DNA of 64,000 bases from Enterococcus saccharolyticus subsp. saccharolyticus (GCF_029023825.1 NZ_CP118957.1:2317794-2381793); one strand, 5' to 3'. Positions 1 through 9,697 are shown, numbered from the stretch's first letter. The notes: generated by a model from the sequence alone, not told the origin. A program made the numbers and translations.

Positions 1-154
1 CAATGAGTGTTTGAATTTCTTTTAGGTGCGTGTAGAAATCAATTTTACCCGCTTGTTTTAAAATAGTCGGATTAGAAGTCACACCTGCTAATGGTAAAAT
101 TGCTTGATAATAACGGATTTTATCTAAGTCTACGGTATCTAACATGAATTCCAT
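1..154 (-). CDS. Transaldolase / fructose-6-phosphate aldolase family protein (5' part only)
   Basis: The visible 51 residues read MEFMLDTVDLDKIRYYQ, followed by a GVTSNPTIL motif. This is the start of the small transaldolase family (TalC/FsaA), whose members act on fructose 6-phosphate or sedoheptulose 7-phosphate. The ATG at 154 follows a GGAGGCG ribosome site. The gene runs off the left edge, so the Schiff-base lysine cannot be seen. It lies 54 bp after the sorbitol IIA gene on the same strand, so it is probably the last-known member of the sorbitol operon. There it could act on fructose 6-phosphate made by the dehydrogenase. Whether it is an aldolase or a true transaldolase cannot be decided from this part. 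Confidence 0.8.
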   Translation of the reverse strand, partial: MEFMLDTVDLDKIRYYQAILPLAGVTSNPTILKQAGKIDFYTHLKEIQTLI

Positions 155-208
155 TTATTTGTCGCCTCCGCTCGAAAGTCTGGATAGACAACTATCCAGA
201 CTACGTTT

Positions 209-565
209 TTATTGGATACTAATTGTGGTGCCAACACCAATTTCTGGCATCGGCTTATCTTCGACGTATAACGTTCCTGGTAATTCTGGTGTTGTCGCAC
301 CATCAAATTTAATGGTAATGTGGCCTAAATTTTCTAAATTTGGTAAAACAACATCTCCAACCGAAGTAATTTGATAATGATTGTCATCAATAACTAATTC
401 TTGCTTGACGGTAATAGCGCCTGTTGTTGGACGAACTTCGATGTTGTAACAGTAATCGGCTAACGCATCAGGGGCATCTTTTCCGAATAAAATCACCATT
501 TTTTCTTCTTTAAATAATTCTGCTTCTGGTCCAATTGACAGAACCGTTGTAGTAAATACTGACAT
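209..565 (-). CDS. srlB: PTS glucitol/sorbitol-specific IIA component
   Basis: This 118-residue protein has the length and the beta-rich, glycine-spaced sequence of the GutA/SrlB IIA family, including a GDVVLPNLENLGHITIKF segment and a C-terminal PEIGVGTTISI. IIA passes phosphate from HPr to the IIB domain of the sorbitol permease. The gene follows the IIBC gene by 24 bp and has a GGAGGAG ribosome site, so it is translated from the same message. Nothing is odd in its length or sequence. Confidence 0.93.
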   Translation of the reverse strand: MSVFTTTVLSIGPEAELFKEEKMVILFGKDAPDALADYCYNIEVRPTTGAITVKQELVIDDNHYQITSVGDVVLPNLENLGHITIKFDGATTPELPGTLYVEDKPMPEIGVGTTISIQ

Positions 566-589
566 TGCTTCTCCTCCTAAAAAACGAAA

Positions 590-1588
590 TTAACTATACA
601 ATCCAAAACTTGCTAACCAAGCTACCACGACACGAGGTACCCCATTTAAGAAACGAGAGTACAAGACTGCGGGTACACCCACTTCCACTGTTTCTGCTTC
701 CGCTTCTTCTAGACCCAAGCCAACTGGGATAAAGTCACAAGCATTTTGCGTATTAATGGCAAATAATGCTGGCAAAGCAAGTTGTGGAGGAATGTTGCCT
801 TTTCCAATTTCTACACCAATTAACGTACCGATTACTTGACTGATAACCGCACCCGGGCCTAATAATGGCGATAAAAATGGTAGTGAACATACAAAACCAA
901 TAATCACTAAACCAACAACATTGCTTGCTAGCGGTGCCATAATGTTGGCAAAGAAGTTCCCAATTCCTGATCCTTGAATCACTCCGATTAACAATGATAC
1001 AAATGCCATAAATGGAATGACTGTGTGAATCATCGTTTGTACACCTTCACGTGCAGATTGATTAAAGGTTGCTACAACTTTCCCTGCACCCATTCCAATT
1101 TTTGCAATGAAGTTTTGTTGTTCTGCTCTTTGTTCGGTAATTTTTTTACTCGTATCGTAAGTAAATTCACGTTTTGGTTCAGTTGTTTTTGTTGCAACAG
1201 TTTGTGTCTGCTCTTCAGTTGCTAATGAAATTTGAGCATTATCGACTGCAGATACATAAATTTCTTCATGGATATATTGAGCTAATGGACCGCTTTTGCC
1301 AGTCGGAACGATATTAATTGTAGGAATTCCTTTTTTGGGATAAATGCCGCAACGCAAAGTCCCTCCACAATCAATAATAGCTAAAGCGATTTCATTATCA
1401 GGAATAGATGTCTTGAAGCCATTCACTGCTTCCATACCAGTTAATTCAACAATTTTATCGACGATTGCTGGTTTTTCACCGCCACCAGTGATATAAATAA
1501 ATTTATGTTTTTCTTCAGTTGGTGTAATCACTAACGGACCACCGTAGCCTCCATTACCTTTTACTACTCGAATACTATTATAAGTCAT
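590..1588 (-). CDS. srlE: PTS glucitol/sorbitol-specific IIBC component
   Basis: This is a 332-residue SrlE-type protein. The N-terminal ~120 residues form the cytoplasmic IIB domain, with the likely phospho-cysteine in [13 protein letters not shown] polar linker follows at about 121-165. The C-terminal half has hydrophobic membrane segments, including [11 protein letters not shown] and [14 protein letters not shown]. It pairs with the separate IIC protein encoded just upstream to import sorbitol as sorbitol 6-phosphate. The ATG at 1588 has an AAGGGG ribosome site. The order IIC, IIBC, IIA is that of known gut/srl operons. Confidence 0.94.
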   Translation of the reverse strand: MTYNSIRVVKGNGGYGGPLVITPTEEKHKFIYITGGGEKPAIVDKIVELTGMEAVNGFKTSIPDNEIALAIIDCGGTLRCGIYPKKGIPTINIVPTGKSGPLAQYIHEEIYVSAVDNAQISLATEEQTQTVATKTTEPKREFTYDTSKKITEQRAEQQNFIAKIGMGAGKVVATFNQSAREGVQTMIHTVIPFMAFVSLLIGVIQGSGIGNFFANIMAPLASNVVGLVIIGFVCSLPFLSPLLGPGAVISQVIGTLIGVEIGKGNIPPQLALPALFAINTQNACDFIPVGLGLEEAEAETVEVGVPAVLYSRFLNGVPRVVVAWLASFGLYS

Positions 1589-1603
1589 GTTCCTTACCCC
1601 TTT

Positions 1604-2158
1604 CTAGTCCAATGTTGCTTTTACTGTTTTGCTAAGTGTAATCCCTTGTTGTTTACACACATACGCTGTGGTAAAGTCGGTCACCCAACCACCGATAAAG
1701 TTCATTAAGATACCAACAAACATGTAACGTATCGCCAATTCCATCGAGTTAAGCCCTAAAGTAGTAATCCCTTGTGCAATCCCTAACCAAACAAACAATT
1801 CACCTGGATTGATATGTGGAAACACGCCATTACTTGTATGACAGAATTGTGCCTGTGCCGCATAGTAACTAGGTTTATAATATTCAGGTAAAAAACGGGC
1901 CATCGTAAATGACATCGGATTCCCCAACATAAAAGCAGACAAGAAAGGTAAGACTAGATAACGCGTAAACGGATTTTTAGCAGATAATTTTGCCACTTTG
2001 GTTACACGATCTTCTCCTAAAAAGGCGATCAATGTATTCATCGCAACCATCAACATTAACACAACAGGAACAATTCCTGTCATCCATGAAATAAATGTTT
2101 CTGCTCCCGTTTGAAACAGATTCATAAACCCTTCCGCAAATTTAGTAATATACTCCAT
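1604..2158 (-). CDS. srlA: PTS glucitol/sorbitol-specific IIC component
   Basis: This 184-residue membrane protein matches the SrlA/GutC family in length. It begins MEYITKFAEGFMNLFQTG and contains FLSAFMLGNPMSFTMARFLPE and the HTSNGVFPHINPGELFVWLGIA segment typical of the sorbitol IIC channel. Its start codon overlaps the last bases of gutM, which points to translational coupling. The sequence supports sorbitol specificity by family; related polyol permeases share the fold. Confidence 0.93.
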   Translation of the reverse strand: MEYITKFAEGFMNLFQTGAETFISWMTGIVPVVLMLMVAMNTLIAFLGEDRVTKVAKLSAKNPFTRYLVLPFLSAFMLGNPMSFTMARFLPEYYKPSYYAAQAQFCHTSNGVFPHINPGELFVWLGIAQGITTLGLNSMELAIRYMFVGILMNFIGGWVTDFTTAYVCKQQGITLSKTVKATLD

Positions 2159-2643
2159 TACTCAACACTCCTTTTCATTTTTGCTTGAACTTGATTTTTC
2201 CATAATTGCAACTGGACTTTCGTTCCAGCTAATGGCGATAACGGTTGTTCTTCTTGGTAGTTCCCCATTTCGACACGTAAATAAATTTCGCGTGCATTCT
2301 CCATCGCTTGTTGGATGAGTTTATTTTCTTGGCGAACAAGTGGATGATATTTATCCATATAATGAATATCTTCTCCAATATAAGCGGATAACGTGTGAAA
2401 TTTTGCTAGCACTGTCACACCTTGCATTTTTCTGGCGTCCAAAATTTTTCCTTGTTGATCGACAGCAAAAAGTACAATCGTTCCCGCCTTAATTTTACCG
2501 GCGCGGCGCCCAATAGCGACTTTGCCTTTTCGACGTAGTTCTTGATACGTTTGATTAAAATGTTTAATTTGTTTCATTCCTAAGACCACTTGCATTAAAT
2601 ACGCACCAACCACGAATGCACCAAATAAATAAATGAAGCTCAT
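2158..2643 (-). CDS. gutM: Glucitol operon activator GutM
   Basis: This 161-residue protein starts with one hydrophobic segment (FIYLFGAFVVGAYLMQVVLG) and then has a soluble part. That is the layout of GutM/SrlM, an accessory activator of gut operons. The ATG at 2643 was chosen because it forms an ATGA overlap with the stop of the upstream regulator gene. A longer reading frame that starts inside the regulator adds 20 residues unlike the family. The mechanism of GutM is poorly known; the call rests on position and sequence. Confidence 0.85.
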   Translation of the reverse strand: MSFIYLFGAFVVGAYLMQVVLGMKQIKHFNQTYQELRRKGKVAIGRRAGKIKAGTIVLFAVDQQGKILDARKMQGVTVLAKFHTLSAYIGEDIHYMDKYHPLVRQENKLIQQAMENAREIYLRVEMGNYQEEQPLSPLAGTKVQLQLWKNQVQAKMKRSVE

Positions 2644-4502
2644 GCAATAATCCCCTTTCTTCTCATCCATTCCTTCAAGGATGGTAACTCTCTTTGTTGA
2701 CATAGCTCTTGACGTAATGCAGGGTTTCCTGCTACTGCAAATAATTGATCATATAATTGTAAAAGTTCTCGTTCTTTACTCATGGTTAAATCTTCCGGAA
2801 TTGCCAATAACAACACAACATCAATCTTGCCAGCAGGTGTTAACAAGGTTTCTGGAAAAACACCGACTGATAAAATAATTTGTGTCGATGCTTTGTTAAT
2901 CGTATGAGGAAAAGCAATTCCTGATTCAAAAACCGTTGAATGCTGTGCTTCTCGTTCCACAATCCGCTGAGAAAAGTCTTCATCTACTAAGTTTTCTTGG
3001 TGTAAAGTTGCAACCATTTTAGAGACGTTTTCTTCATACGAAGCTGTCATTGATAACAGATGAAAGTGCAATTGTACTTGTTGAATGCTAGCTGCTCGGA
3101 CTTTTTCAGCACGTTTCCATTCTTTGCGTAACCACGTATCGTTAAATAAATTGGTTAATTGAATCACGGGTGTGTGATTGTCTACATTTTTTAATGGAAT
3201 AGTGGTAAATACTGCAAAATATTGATTTAAATCACTTTTCTCATATGCTTCTTCAGAAAAATGTGTGATGCGAATTTCGGGACCTAAGACGCGTTCTAAT
3301 TGCCGTCGAATAATCAAGGCCGTGCCTTTACCGGTACTACAAACGACTGCAATTTCTTTTTTATTTTTATCATTTGGTTGACGGCGGAGCGCCAATTCAA
3401 AATAAAAAGCCAAATAACTACATTCTACTGCCGGTACCTCACGATGCAACTCATCGCCTAACCCTTGCAAGCCGACTTTGGCTAATTCATAAGCAAACGG
3501 GTATTGTGTTTCAATTTCACCATAAAATAAATCTTGTAACTCGACGCGAAATACTAAACGATTAATCATATACATTAAGTGATCTTTCATTTCGTTAAAC
3601 AGACGTTCTTCGTCAATGTCAACGACTAATACTTGATGAATGCGTTGGAGCATAAAGCAAAAATAATCTTGTAATTGCCGATCATTCGGACGATTTTTTT
3701 CTCGTAAATCAGTGGCGCTCATATTAAATGGAAAACTAATAAAGGCTTGTTCTAATTGACTGAGCGTCACATTATACGTCATTTCTAAGTGATACATTAA
3801 TTGCTCGATTTGGTCATGATGCTGCACATAATTCGTATACGCTTCAGGTAAGGCAGACAGTAAGTTTCCTGATAAGATGCGTTGCAGCACAATAGCAATC
3901 ACTTTTTGCAAGAGAATCCCATGTTGTTTCATCAAGCCCGAAGTTTTGGTCATTTCTTGTAGTAACACTTTGGTTTCTTCGGTTAAAAAATATTCTTCAA
4001 AATACTCTTGTACATAATAGATGTGTAGTAAACGCAATTCAAATTCATCACCGACAATTTGCATCCCTCGATTCGGTGTGCCGATGACTTTTACAGCAAA
4101 CGGAGCAATTCGTTGTTTCATGCTCCGAATATCTTTCACAACCGTGCCACGACTCACACCCAGTTCTTCTGATAAATCATCCGTCAAAACAAAATCATCG
4201 GCTTCAATCAACCGTTTAATAATAAACGCAACACGCTTACTTGAAGAATTAAAATCACTTTGCTTTCTCAAACTACCTGCCATAATGATATCAAATTGAT
4301 CGTATTGTTGAATCTCCAAATGAAATTCATTATTTTCTTGAATAATTAAAGCAATATTGACTAATTCTTCGTTCAGCGTTTCAATGCTTTTGCGAACGGT
4401 CTGTGGACTCATCGCTAGTTGCTTTTGTAATTCTGATAAGGTCATCTCTTTGTGGGTTACTAGCAATTGTAGAATTTGATACCATCGATTTACTAGTGTC
4501 AT
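2640..4502 (-). CDS. gutR: Sorbitol operon transcriptional regulator: HTH, PRD and EIIA domains
   Basis: This 620-residue protein has the BglG/MtlR-type activator layout. Two N-terminal helix-turn-helix units lie near residues 5-60 (MTLSELQKQLAMSPQTVRKSI) and 85-135 (LGVSRGTVVKDI). PTS-regulation domains occupy roughly 180-390. A IIB-like segment (VVCSTGKGTALIIRRQL) lies near 390-480. A C-terminal IIA-like domain follows, with its phospho-histidine probably in ESGIAFPHTI. Such proteins activate their operon when the cognate PTS drains phosphate from the regulator. It sits between the dehydrogenase and gutM genes, so it is probably autogenously expressed. Confidence 0.9.
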   Translation of the reverse strand: MTLVNRWYQILQLLVTHKEMTLSELQKQLAMSPQTVRKSIETLNEELVNIALIIQENNEFHLEIQQYDQFDIIMAGSLRKQSDFNSSSKRVAFIIKRLIEADDFVLTDDLSEELGVSRGTVVKDIRSMKQRIAPFAVKVIGTPNRGMQIVGDEFELRLLHIYYVQEYFEEYFLTEETKVLLQEMTKTSGLMKQHGILLQKVIAIVLQRILSGNLLSALPEAYTNYVQHHDQIEQLMYHLEMTYNVTLSQLEQAFISFPFNMSATDLREKNRPNDRQLQDYFCFMLQRIHQVLVVDIDEERLFNEMKDHLMYMINRLVFRVELQDLFYGEIETQYPFAYELAKVGLQGLGDELHREVPAVECSYLAFYFELALRRQPNDKNKKEIAVVCSTGKGTALIIRRQLERVLGPEIRITHFSEEAYEKSDLNQYFAVFTTIPLKNVDNHTPVIQLTNLFNDTWLRKEWKRAEKVRAASIQQVQLHFHLLSMTASYEENVSKMVATLHQENLVDEDFSQRIVEREAQHSTVFESGIAFPHTINKASTQIILSVGVFPETLLTPAGKIDVVLLLAIPEDLTMSKERELLQLYDQLFAVAGNPALRQELCQQRELPSLKEWMRRKGIIA

Positions 4503-4518
4503 TTGTCCCCCCCCACTT

Positions 4519-5319
4519 CTATCCTCTAGTTTTACCTCCAGCTACATTGGTTGTCACACCTGTAATATAGCTTGCTCGGTCGGATAAATAATAACATACC
4601 AAATCGGCAACCTCATGTAACTTACCGCTACGTCCTAACGGAATTGTACTCGTTTTCGCGTATCCAGCACGTAGTTCCTCTACGGTGATTCCTCGCGTAT
4701 ACGCCAACGCTTCTTCATACGCTAATGTACGTAAGCCAGTTTCTTCCATAATCCCAGGAGCAATCCCAACGACACGGACATTGGATTTGCCAAGTTCTTT
4801 CGCCCATGAACGAGTATAACTGTTCACAGCTGCTTTGGTTGCTGCATATGCACTTTGCCCTTCTGAACCTTCTAAGCCTGACTCAGAAGACATATTGACA
4901 ATCACTCCTGCTTGTTTTTCAACAAAAACACGGCCAACAGCTTGACTCATCAAGTACAACCCTTTTTGATTAATCGCAATGATTTTATCAAAAACAGCAT
5001 CGGATAATTCATATTGCCCATGGGCTTCTTTTTTATCTACTAATAAACGTGGAATATTAATACCAGCATTATTTACTAAACCATCAATCGTCCCAAAATG
5101 TGCGACAACTTTTGCAACGCCCGCTTCTACTTCTTGACGAGATGTCACATCGACTTTCACAAACAATAATTGCTCATTTTCTAAATCAGAGTCGGCAATA
5201 TCAAAATTTGCGACATTGACTTGTTGCGCCAATAGACTTTCAACGATACTTTTGCCAATACCTGAAGAACCTCCTGTTACAATGACCGTTTTTCCACTAA
5301 TGTTTAACCAATCTGTCAT
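4519..5319 (-). CDS. srlD: Sorbitol-6-phosphate 2-dehydrogenase (SDR family)
   Basis: This 266-residue short-chain dehydrogenase has the NAD-binding TGGSSGIG motif near the N terminus, LVNNAGIN, and the catalytic YAATK. It would oxidise imported sorbitol 6-phosphate to fructose 6-phosphate. The ATG at 5319 is preceded by an AGGAGTG ribosome site at about 7 bases; an in-frame GTG at 5328 lies inside that site and is unlikely. It is the first gene of the operon, directly downstream of the cre-containing promoter. Substrate is inferred mainly from the sorbitol PTS genes beside it. Confidence 0.88.
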   Translation of the reverse strand: MTDWLNISGKTVIVTGGSSGIGKSIVESLLAQQVNVANFDIADSDLENEQLLFVKVDVTSRQEVEAGVAKVVAHFGTIDGLVNNAGINIPRLLVDKKEAHGQYELSDAVFDKIIAINQKGLYLMSQAVGRVFVEKQAGVIVNMSSESGLEGSEGQSAYAATKAAVNSYTRSWAKELGKSNVRVVGIAPGIMEETGLRTLAYEEALAYTRGITVEELRAGYAKTSTIPLGRSGKLHEVADLVCYYLSDRASYITGVTTNVAGGKTRG

Positions 5320-5338
5320 GTGTTTCACTCCTATCTGT

Positions 5339-5357
5339 TGTTTACGCTTTCAGTATA
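5339..5357 (-). promoter_or_regulatory. cre box (CcpA site) at the sorbitol operon promoter
   Basis: On the minus strand, TGAAAGCGTAAACA at 5352-5339 fits the cre consensus TGNAARCGNWWWCA at every position. It directly follows a TATACT -10 element (5357-5352). The matching -35 is poor, as expected for a promoter that needs an activator such as GutR. CcpA bound here would block initiation when preferred sugars are present. Confidence 0.75.
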
Positions 5358-5425
5358 GTCGGATTTGTGAAAAAATTAAGACAGACTTTTTTACGCCTCT
5401 TGAAAAAACAGTATACTAATTGGAT

Positions 5426-5460
5426 AAAAAAGAAGAGCCTTCGCAATGGAAGGCTCTCTT
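5426..5460 (-). terminator. Terminator after the amidohydrolase gene
   Basis: On the minus strand an AGAGCCTT/AAGGCTCT hairpin is followed by TCTTTTTT. It ends the met operon ahead of the sorbitol operon promoter. Confidence 0.85.
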
Positions 5461-5473
5461 AGAAAGTATTACT

Positions 5474-6682
5474 TTAATTTCCTTTAGCTAAACTTTCTTT
5501 ATGATCTGCTTTGACTTTCTCTAATAAAGCAGGTTCTTCAATTAAGTCTAGCGCTGTTTTAGCTAATAATTCAGCTGCTATCGCAATCGAATTTAAGCCT
5601 TTTTCACTACGAGCAGCGGCTTTAAATTCAATCGAATGTCCCGCAATATATTCATCAGAAATCGATACAGTTGGTTGGATGGTTGGAATCACTTGACTGA
5701 CATTCCCGACATCTGACGAACCAAAACTTGCGCGTACAGTATCATCAATTTCATCTGTTGGTACACCTGCTGCTTGGGCATGACTAAAGAAAATATCATC
5801 AAAAGATGGGGTAATAATAATGTCATCCACTGCATTTTGGAATAAGCCAAATTCATACGTCGCTCCAGTTGATAAGGACGCTGCTTTGACAATGTTCTCT
5901 ACTTTGGCATAAACATCATTTAACGTCGCACGGTTGGCAGCACGCAAGTAAAAACGACCTGCAGCATATTCTGGAATCACATTCGCAGCAACACCACCAT
6001 CGGTAATAATGCCATGAATATTGACATCTTTTGGCAAGTACAAACGTAAACCATTAATGCCATTGAACACTTGTAACAACGCCTCTAAAGCACTAATTCC
6101 TTTTTCTGGCGCACCGGCTGCATGAGAAGCGACACCATAGAATTTAATATCCACTGGATCGTTGGCTAAACCATGCGTTGTTTTAGAATAGCGATGTGCA
6201 GGATGAACACATAATGCTGCATCCACATCGTCAAAGAATCCTTCACGAACGAAGCTTCCTTTGGCAGAGCCATTCTCGCCGCCTTCTTCACCAGGTGTTC
6301 CATATACACGGATTTCACCACCAACTTCATCAACCACTTGTTTTAACGCACTCGCAGCTAATACAGAATATGTTCCAAATAGGTTATGACCACACGCATG
6401 ACCAATGCCTGGTAGTGCATCATATTCTGCTAAAAAGGCTAAAGTTGGCCCGTCTTTTGCTGCTTTATAACGAGCATCAAAACCGGTGTGATGTCCAGCA
6501 ACATCCTTCTTCACTTCAAACCCTTCTTTTTTCAATTGGGCAATTAACGCATCTGAAGAATACACTTCATAGTTACTTACTTCTGGATGTTCATGAATAT
6601 CAATTGCTACCTCTTTATATTCAGGTAAACGCTCTTGGATGAACGATTTAATTGTCGCATATTTTTCTTCTCTTGCTGTCAT
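5474..6682 (-). CDS. M20 family amidohydrolase (N-acyl-amino-acid / AbgB-like)
   Basis: This 402-residue M20D-type metallo-amidohydrolase shows AFLAEYDALPGIGHACGHNL with the metal-binding His and Asp, GTPGEEGGENGSAKGSF with the catalytic glutamates, and VHPAHR. Members remove acyl groups from N-acyl amino acids or hydrolyse related amides in the cytoplasm. It starts 33 bp after metQ and ends at the operon terminator. It is therefore co-transcribed with the methionine importer, and processing of N-acyl-methionine or a methionine-containing amide is a reasonable inference. The true substrate cannot be read from sequence. Confidence 0.85.
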   Translation of the reverse strand: MTAREEKYATIKSFIQERLPEYKEVAIDIHEHPEVSNYEVYSSDALIAQLKKEGFEVKKDVAGHHTGFDARYKAAKDGPTLAFLAEYDALPGIGHACGHNLFGTYSVLAASALKQVVDEVGGEIRVYGTPGEEGGENGSAKGSFVREGFFDDVDAALCVHPAHRYSKTTHGLANDPVDIKFYGVASHAAGAPEKGISALEALLQVFNGINGLRLYLPKDVNIHGIITDGGVAANVIPEYAAGRFYLRAANRATLNDVYAKVENIVKAASLSTGATYEFGLFQNAVDDIIITPSFDDIFFSHAQAAGVPTDEIDDTVRASFGSSDVGNVSQVIPTIQPTVSISDEYIAGHSIEFKAAARSEKGLNSIAIAAELLAKTALDLIEEPALLEKVKADHKESLAKGN

Positions 6683-6715
6683 GTAGTAATCCTCCCAAGT
6701 AGATTGTTTCCTTTT

Positions 6716-7576
6716 TTATTTTGTACCAAATGTTTCCCAAGCAGGGATACTTGAACCTTTTGATGTTTCGTCGATTACTTTGGCTGTTTCATCTGTTTGA
6801 TAAGCAGCTACCACTTTTTGGTAAACTTCGTTGTTTTCATCTTCTTTACGGGCCGCAATAATATTAACGTATGGACGTGATGTATCATCTACTGGTTCTA
6901 AATAAATCGCATCTTCAGATGGAATAAAACCAGCATCAACCGCCATACCACTATTAATTATTGATGCATCAACGTCTTGTAAAGCACGTGCTGTTTGTGA
7001 AGCCTCTAATTCAGTGATGTCTAAGTTTTTTGGATTTTCAGTAATGTCAGAAACAGTTGGTGCTTGTTTTGCTGCTTCATCAACTTTGATTAAACCAGCT
7101 GTTTGAAGTAATAACAACGCACGACCACCATTTGTCACATCATTTGGAATCGCAACTTTAGCACCGTCTTTTAATTCCTTGATGTCTTTAATTTTTTCAG
7201 AATAGATTCCTAATGGTGCGTTGACTGTATTGCCAATTGAAACTAAGTCTGTACCATGTTCTGAATTAAAATTATCTAGGAAATATTGATGTTGGAATGA
7301 ATTCAAATCAATGTCGCCATTTGCCAAAGCAGTGTTTGGTTGGCTATATTCCGTAAATTGCACGTATTCTAAGTTGATCCCTTCTTCTTTCAAGCGATCT
7401 TTAACACTATCCCAAACGTCGGTATCTGCGCCAATTAAACCTAATTTAACCGTTACTTCTTCTTGTTTGCTACTTTCACTGCTTGCACTTTCCTTCGTGC
7501 CTGCTTGATTGCCACATCCTGTCGCAAATGCTAGAACTGCTAAAGCAGCTGTCGTTAATTTCAACCATTTTTTCAT
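6716..7576 (-). CDS. metQ: Methionine ABC transporter substrate-binding lipoprotein
   Basis: This 286-residue lipoprotein of the NlpA/MetQ family has a signal peptide ending in the lipobox AFATGC (Cys21). The mature part has family blocks such as NSFQHQYFLDNFN, VAIPNDVTNGGRALLLLQTAGLI and the Asn-rich ligand region near INSGMAVDAG. It delivers methionine to MetNI at the membrane. It follows metI by 30 bp, and expression should follow the two upstream T-boxes. Confidence 0.95.
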   Translation of the reverse strand: MKKWLKLTTAALAVLAFATGCGNQAGTKESASSESSKQEEVTVKLGLIGADTDVWDSVKDRLKEEGINLEYVQFTEYSQPNTALANGDIDLNSFQHQYFLDNFNSEHGTDLVSIGNTVNAPLGIYSEKIKDIKELKDGAKVAIPNDVTNGGRALLLLQTAGLIKVDEAAKQAPTVSDITENPKNLDITELEASQTARALQDVDASIINSGMAVDAGFIPSEDAIYLEPVDDTSRPYVNIIAARKEDENNEVYQKVVAAYQTDETAKVIDETSKGSSIPAWETFGTK

Positions 7577-7606
7577 TTGAATTCCCCCATTGATTTCTAT
7601 TATTAA

Positions 7607-8287
7607 TTAATGACTAATTTTTTTAATGATCCAGTTACTTACTGCTTGGCTAATGAATACCAGAATTAAGATGATAATCATCGCTACCCAAGTCACATCT
7701 GTTTGGAATCGATTGTATCCACGTGTAACAGCTAAACTACCTAATCCTCCAGCACCAACCGCTCCGGCCATCGCCGTCAATCCAATCACGTTAATAATTG
7801 TTAAGGCAGATACACGGACAATTCCTGGTAAACCTTCCAATAGATACACACGGAAGATAATTCCTAATGGGCTTGTTCCCATTGCCTCGGCTGCTTCAAT
7901 TACCCCTGGGTCAACTTCCAACAAGGCAATTTCAATTTGACGGGCAAAGAAAGGTACCACACCAACAATCAATGGTACTAACGCTGCTGTTGCACCAATG
8001 GATGTTCCTACAATTAAACGCGTCACTCCTACTAATAAGGACAGTAAGATAATAAACGGAATTGAACGGACAATATTGACAATTTTATCTAAGACATTAA
8101 AGATGAAGAGATTTTCTAAAATCCCACCTTGACGTGTAACGACTAAGATAACTCCGAAGAAAATACCTAGTACTCCTGAAACCAGTGACGTAAAAAATGA
8201 CATATACAATGTATCAATCGTTGCTTGGACAAATTCGTTAGGAATTTGAATCACATTGGGTAAATATTTTTCTAATAAAGCTTGCAT
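7607..8287 (-). CDS. metI: Methionine ABC transporter permease
   Basis: This 226-residue permease has about five membrane segments. The ABC-coupling EAA loop appears as EAAEAMGTSPLGIIFRVYLLEGLPGI. Sequence and length match MetI. It lies between metN and metQ with one base between metN's stop and its own start region, consistent with coupled translation. Confidence 0.95.
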   Translation of the reverse strand: MQALLEKYLPNVIQIPNEFVQATIDTLYMSFFTSLVSGVLGIFFGVILVVTRQGGILENLFIFNVLDKIVNIVRSIPFIILLSLLVGVTRLIVGTSIGATAALVPLIVGVVPFFARQIEIALLEVDPGVIEAAEAMGTSPLGIIFRVYLLEGLPGIVRVSALTIINVIGLTAMAGAVGAGGLGSLAVTRGYNRFQTDVTWVAMIIILILVFISQAVSNWIIKKISH

Positions 8288-8288
8288 A

Positions 8289-9356
8289 CTAGATACCTCC
8301 CTTTATAGTTGCTGTATGTTCTTCTGCTTTTTTCAAAATGTTGACGGTCACGCCTTCTGCAATTAAGAAGTCAAATGCTTTGTATCGTTGTTCTAAATCA
8401 CCAGCTAACGTGACAACTAAGCTTCCAAGTGGCACATCTTGGATAATTTCGACATTTCCATAAAGAATATTTGTCGTTAATTGATAGTCACGGAATAATT
8501 TCGCAATCAATGGTTCGCTTGTTGAATCTCCAACGTAGGATAGTTCAACCAACCATTCATCGTCTTCCAAATGTGAGAAGCTTTCGCTACTTAAAATAGT
8601 TTCTAACGCTTGGTCAATATGTGTAGCCGTACGGATAAAGTCTTTGGTTAACGGTTTTTGTGGACTACTGAAAATTTGAACGCTGTCTCCTTGTTCAATC
8701 ACTTCGCCGTCTTCCATCACTGCAACTTTATTACAAATTTCTTTGACTACTTGCATTTCGTGTGTGATTAAAACAATCGTTAACCCTAGTTTTTTATTTA
8801 ATTCACGTAATAACGCTAAAATTTGTAAGGTTGTTTTTGGATCAAGCGCACTTGTCGCTTCATCACAAAGTAAAATTTCTGGATCATTTGCTAAAGCTCT
8901 GGCAATCGCCACACGTTGTTTTTGCCCACCAGATAGTTGGCTTGGATAAGCATCTACTTTATCTGACAAGCCAACCAATTCTAGGAGCTCCGTTACTTTT
9001 TGACGACGTTCCTGTTTGGATTTTCCTGAATATTTTAAAGAAAAATCAACGTTGTCAAAAATCGAACGGCTCTTCATTAAATTAAAGTGCTGGAAAATCA
9101 TCCCAATTGATTTTCTTTTTGCACGTAATTGTTTGTGTGTAAGGGTCGTAAATTCGGTTCCATTAATCTCGACCACCCCACTTGTTGGACGTTGTAGCAA
9201 ATTAATTACACGAACCAGCGTACTTTTACCAGCGCCGGAATAACCAACAATTCCGTAAACGTCCCCTTGTTCTACTTTTAAATTAACATTTTTTACTGCA
9301 TGAATTTCACGATTTCCCTGAGTAAATGTGACAGAAATATCTTTTAAATCAATCAT
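8289..9356 (-). CDS. metN: Methionine ABC transporter ATP-binding protein
   Basis: This 355-residue ATPase has Walker [10 protein letters not shown], signature LSGGQKQR, Walker [13 protein letters not shown] and the switch His in LITHEM. A C-terminal NIL domain (about 265-345) is the regulatory methionine-binding domain of MetN. It is the first gene of the operon, about 50 bp downstream of the second T-box terminator, with a strong AGGAGG ribosome site. Confidence 0.96.
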   Translation of the reverse strand: MIDLKDISVTFTQGNREIHAVKNVNLKVEQGDVYGIVGYSGAGKSTLVRVINLLQRPTSGVVEINGTEFTTLTHKQLRAKRKSIGMIFQHFNLMKSRSIFDNVDFSLKYSGKSKQERRQKVTELLELVGLSDKVDAYPSQLSGGQKQRVAIARALANDPEILLCDEATSALDPKTTLQILALLRELNKKLGLTIVLITHEMQVVKEICNKVAVMEDGEVIEQGDSVQIFSSPQKPLTKDFIRTATHIDQALETILSSESFSHLEDDEWLVELSYVGDSTSEPLIAKLFRDYQLTTNILYGNVEIIQDVPLGSLVVTLAGDLEQRYKAFDFLIAEGVTVNILKKAEEHTATIKGGI

Positions 9357-9405
9357 TTATTTTCCTCCTATTTTCCACAATTTCTGGATGGGCGCCTTTT
9401 TGTAT

Positions 9406-9685
9406 AAAAAAAGCATCCTCAAGAAAATAAAGCCGTTGTTTATTTTCTTGAGGACGCTTTTTTGCGTGGTACCACCTCAGTTTAAGCTGAAAAATCAGCT
9501 CCTCTGTCAGTATAGCATATACTATACTTGCGCAATATAACGGTTGCTCCCGTCAATTCCTTACAACGTTTTATTTGCTCGACATTGAATACTCGATGGC
9601 CATTTTCAAAAAGTGTTTACTTGCTTCTTCTCAGCTACCGAAGCTCTCTGATAAAGTATCTGCTTTTTTACTTACCATGTCTTTG
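9406..9685 (-). promoter_or_regulatory. Met T-box riboswitch, proximal copy
   Basis: On the minus strand the T-box sequence AGGTGGTACCACGC lies at 9477-9464. It is followed by a long terminator (GCGTCCTCAAG pairing with CTTGAGGATGC, then seven T) at about 9458-9406. Upstream is a Stem I region with a GAAAATGGCC segment that places ATG at 9603-9601 in the specifier position, so tRNA-Met should be sensed. Uncharged tRNA-Met would favour the antiterminator and allow metN transcription. The identical specifier decamer occurs in the distal copy. Confidence 0.88.
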
Positions 9686-9697
9686 TATAAAGTGTAT

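Noticed and set aside
2644-2703. 20-codon N-terminal extension of gutM
   Set aside because: It lies inside the regulator gene; the ATGA overlap at 2643 and the membrane segment right after it fit the family.
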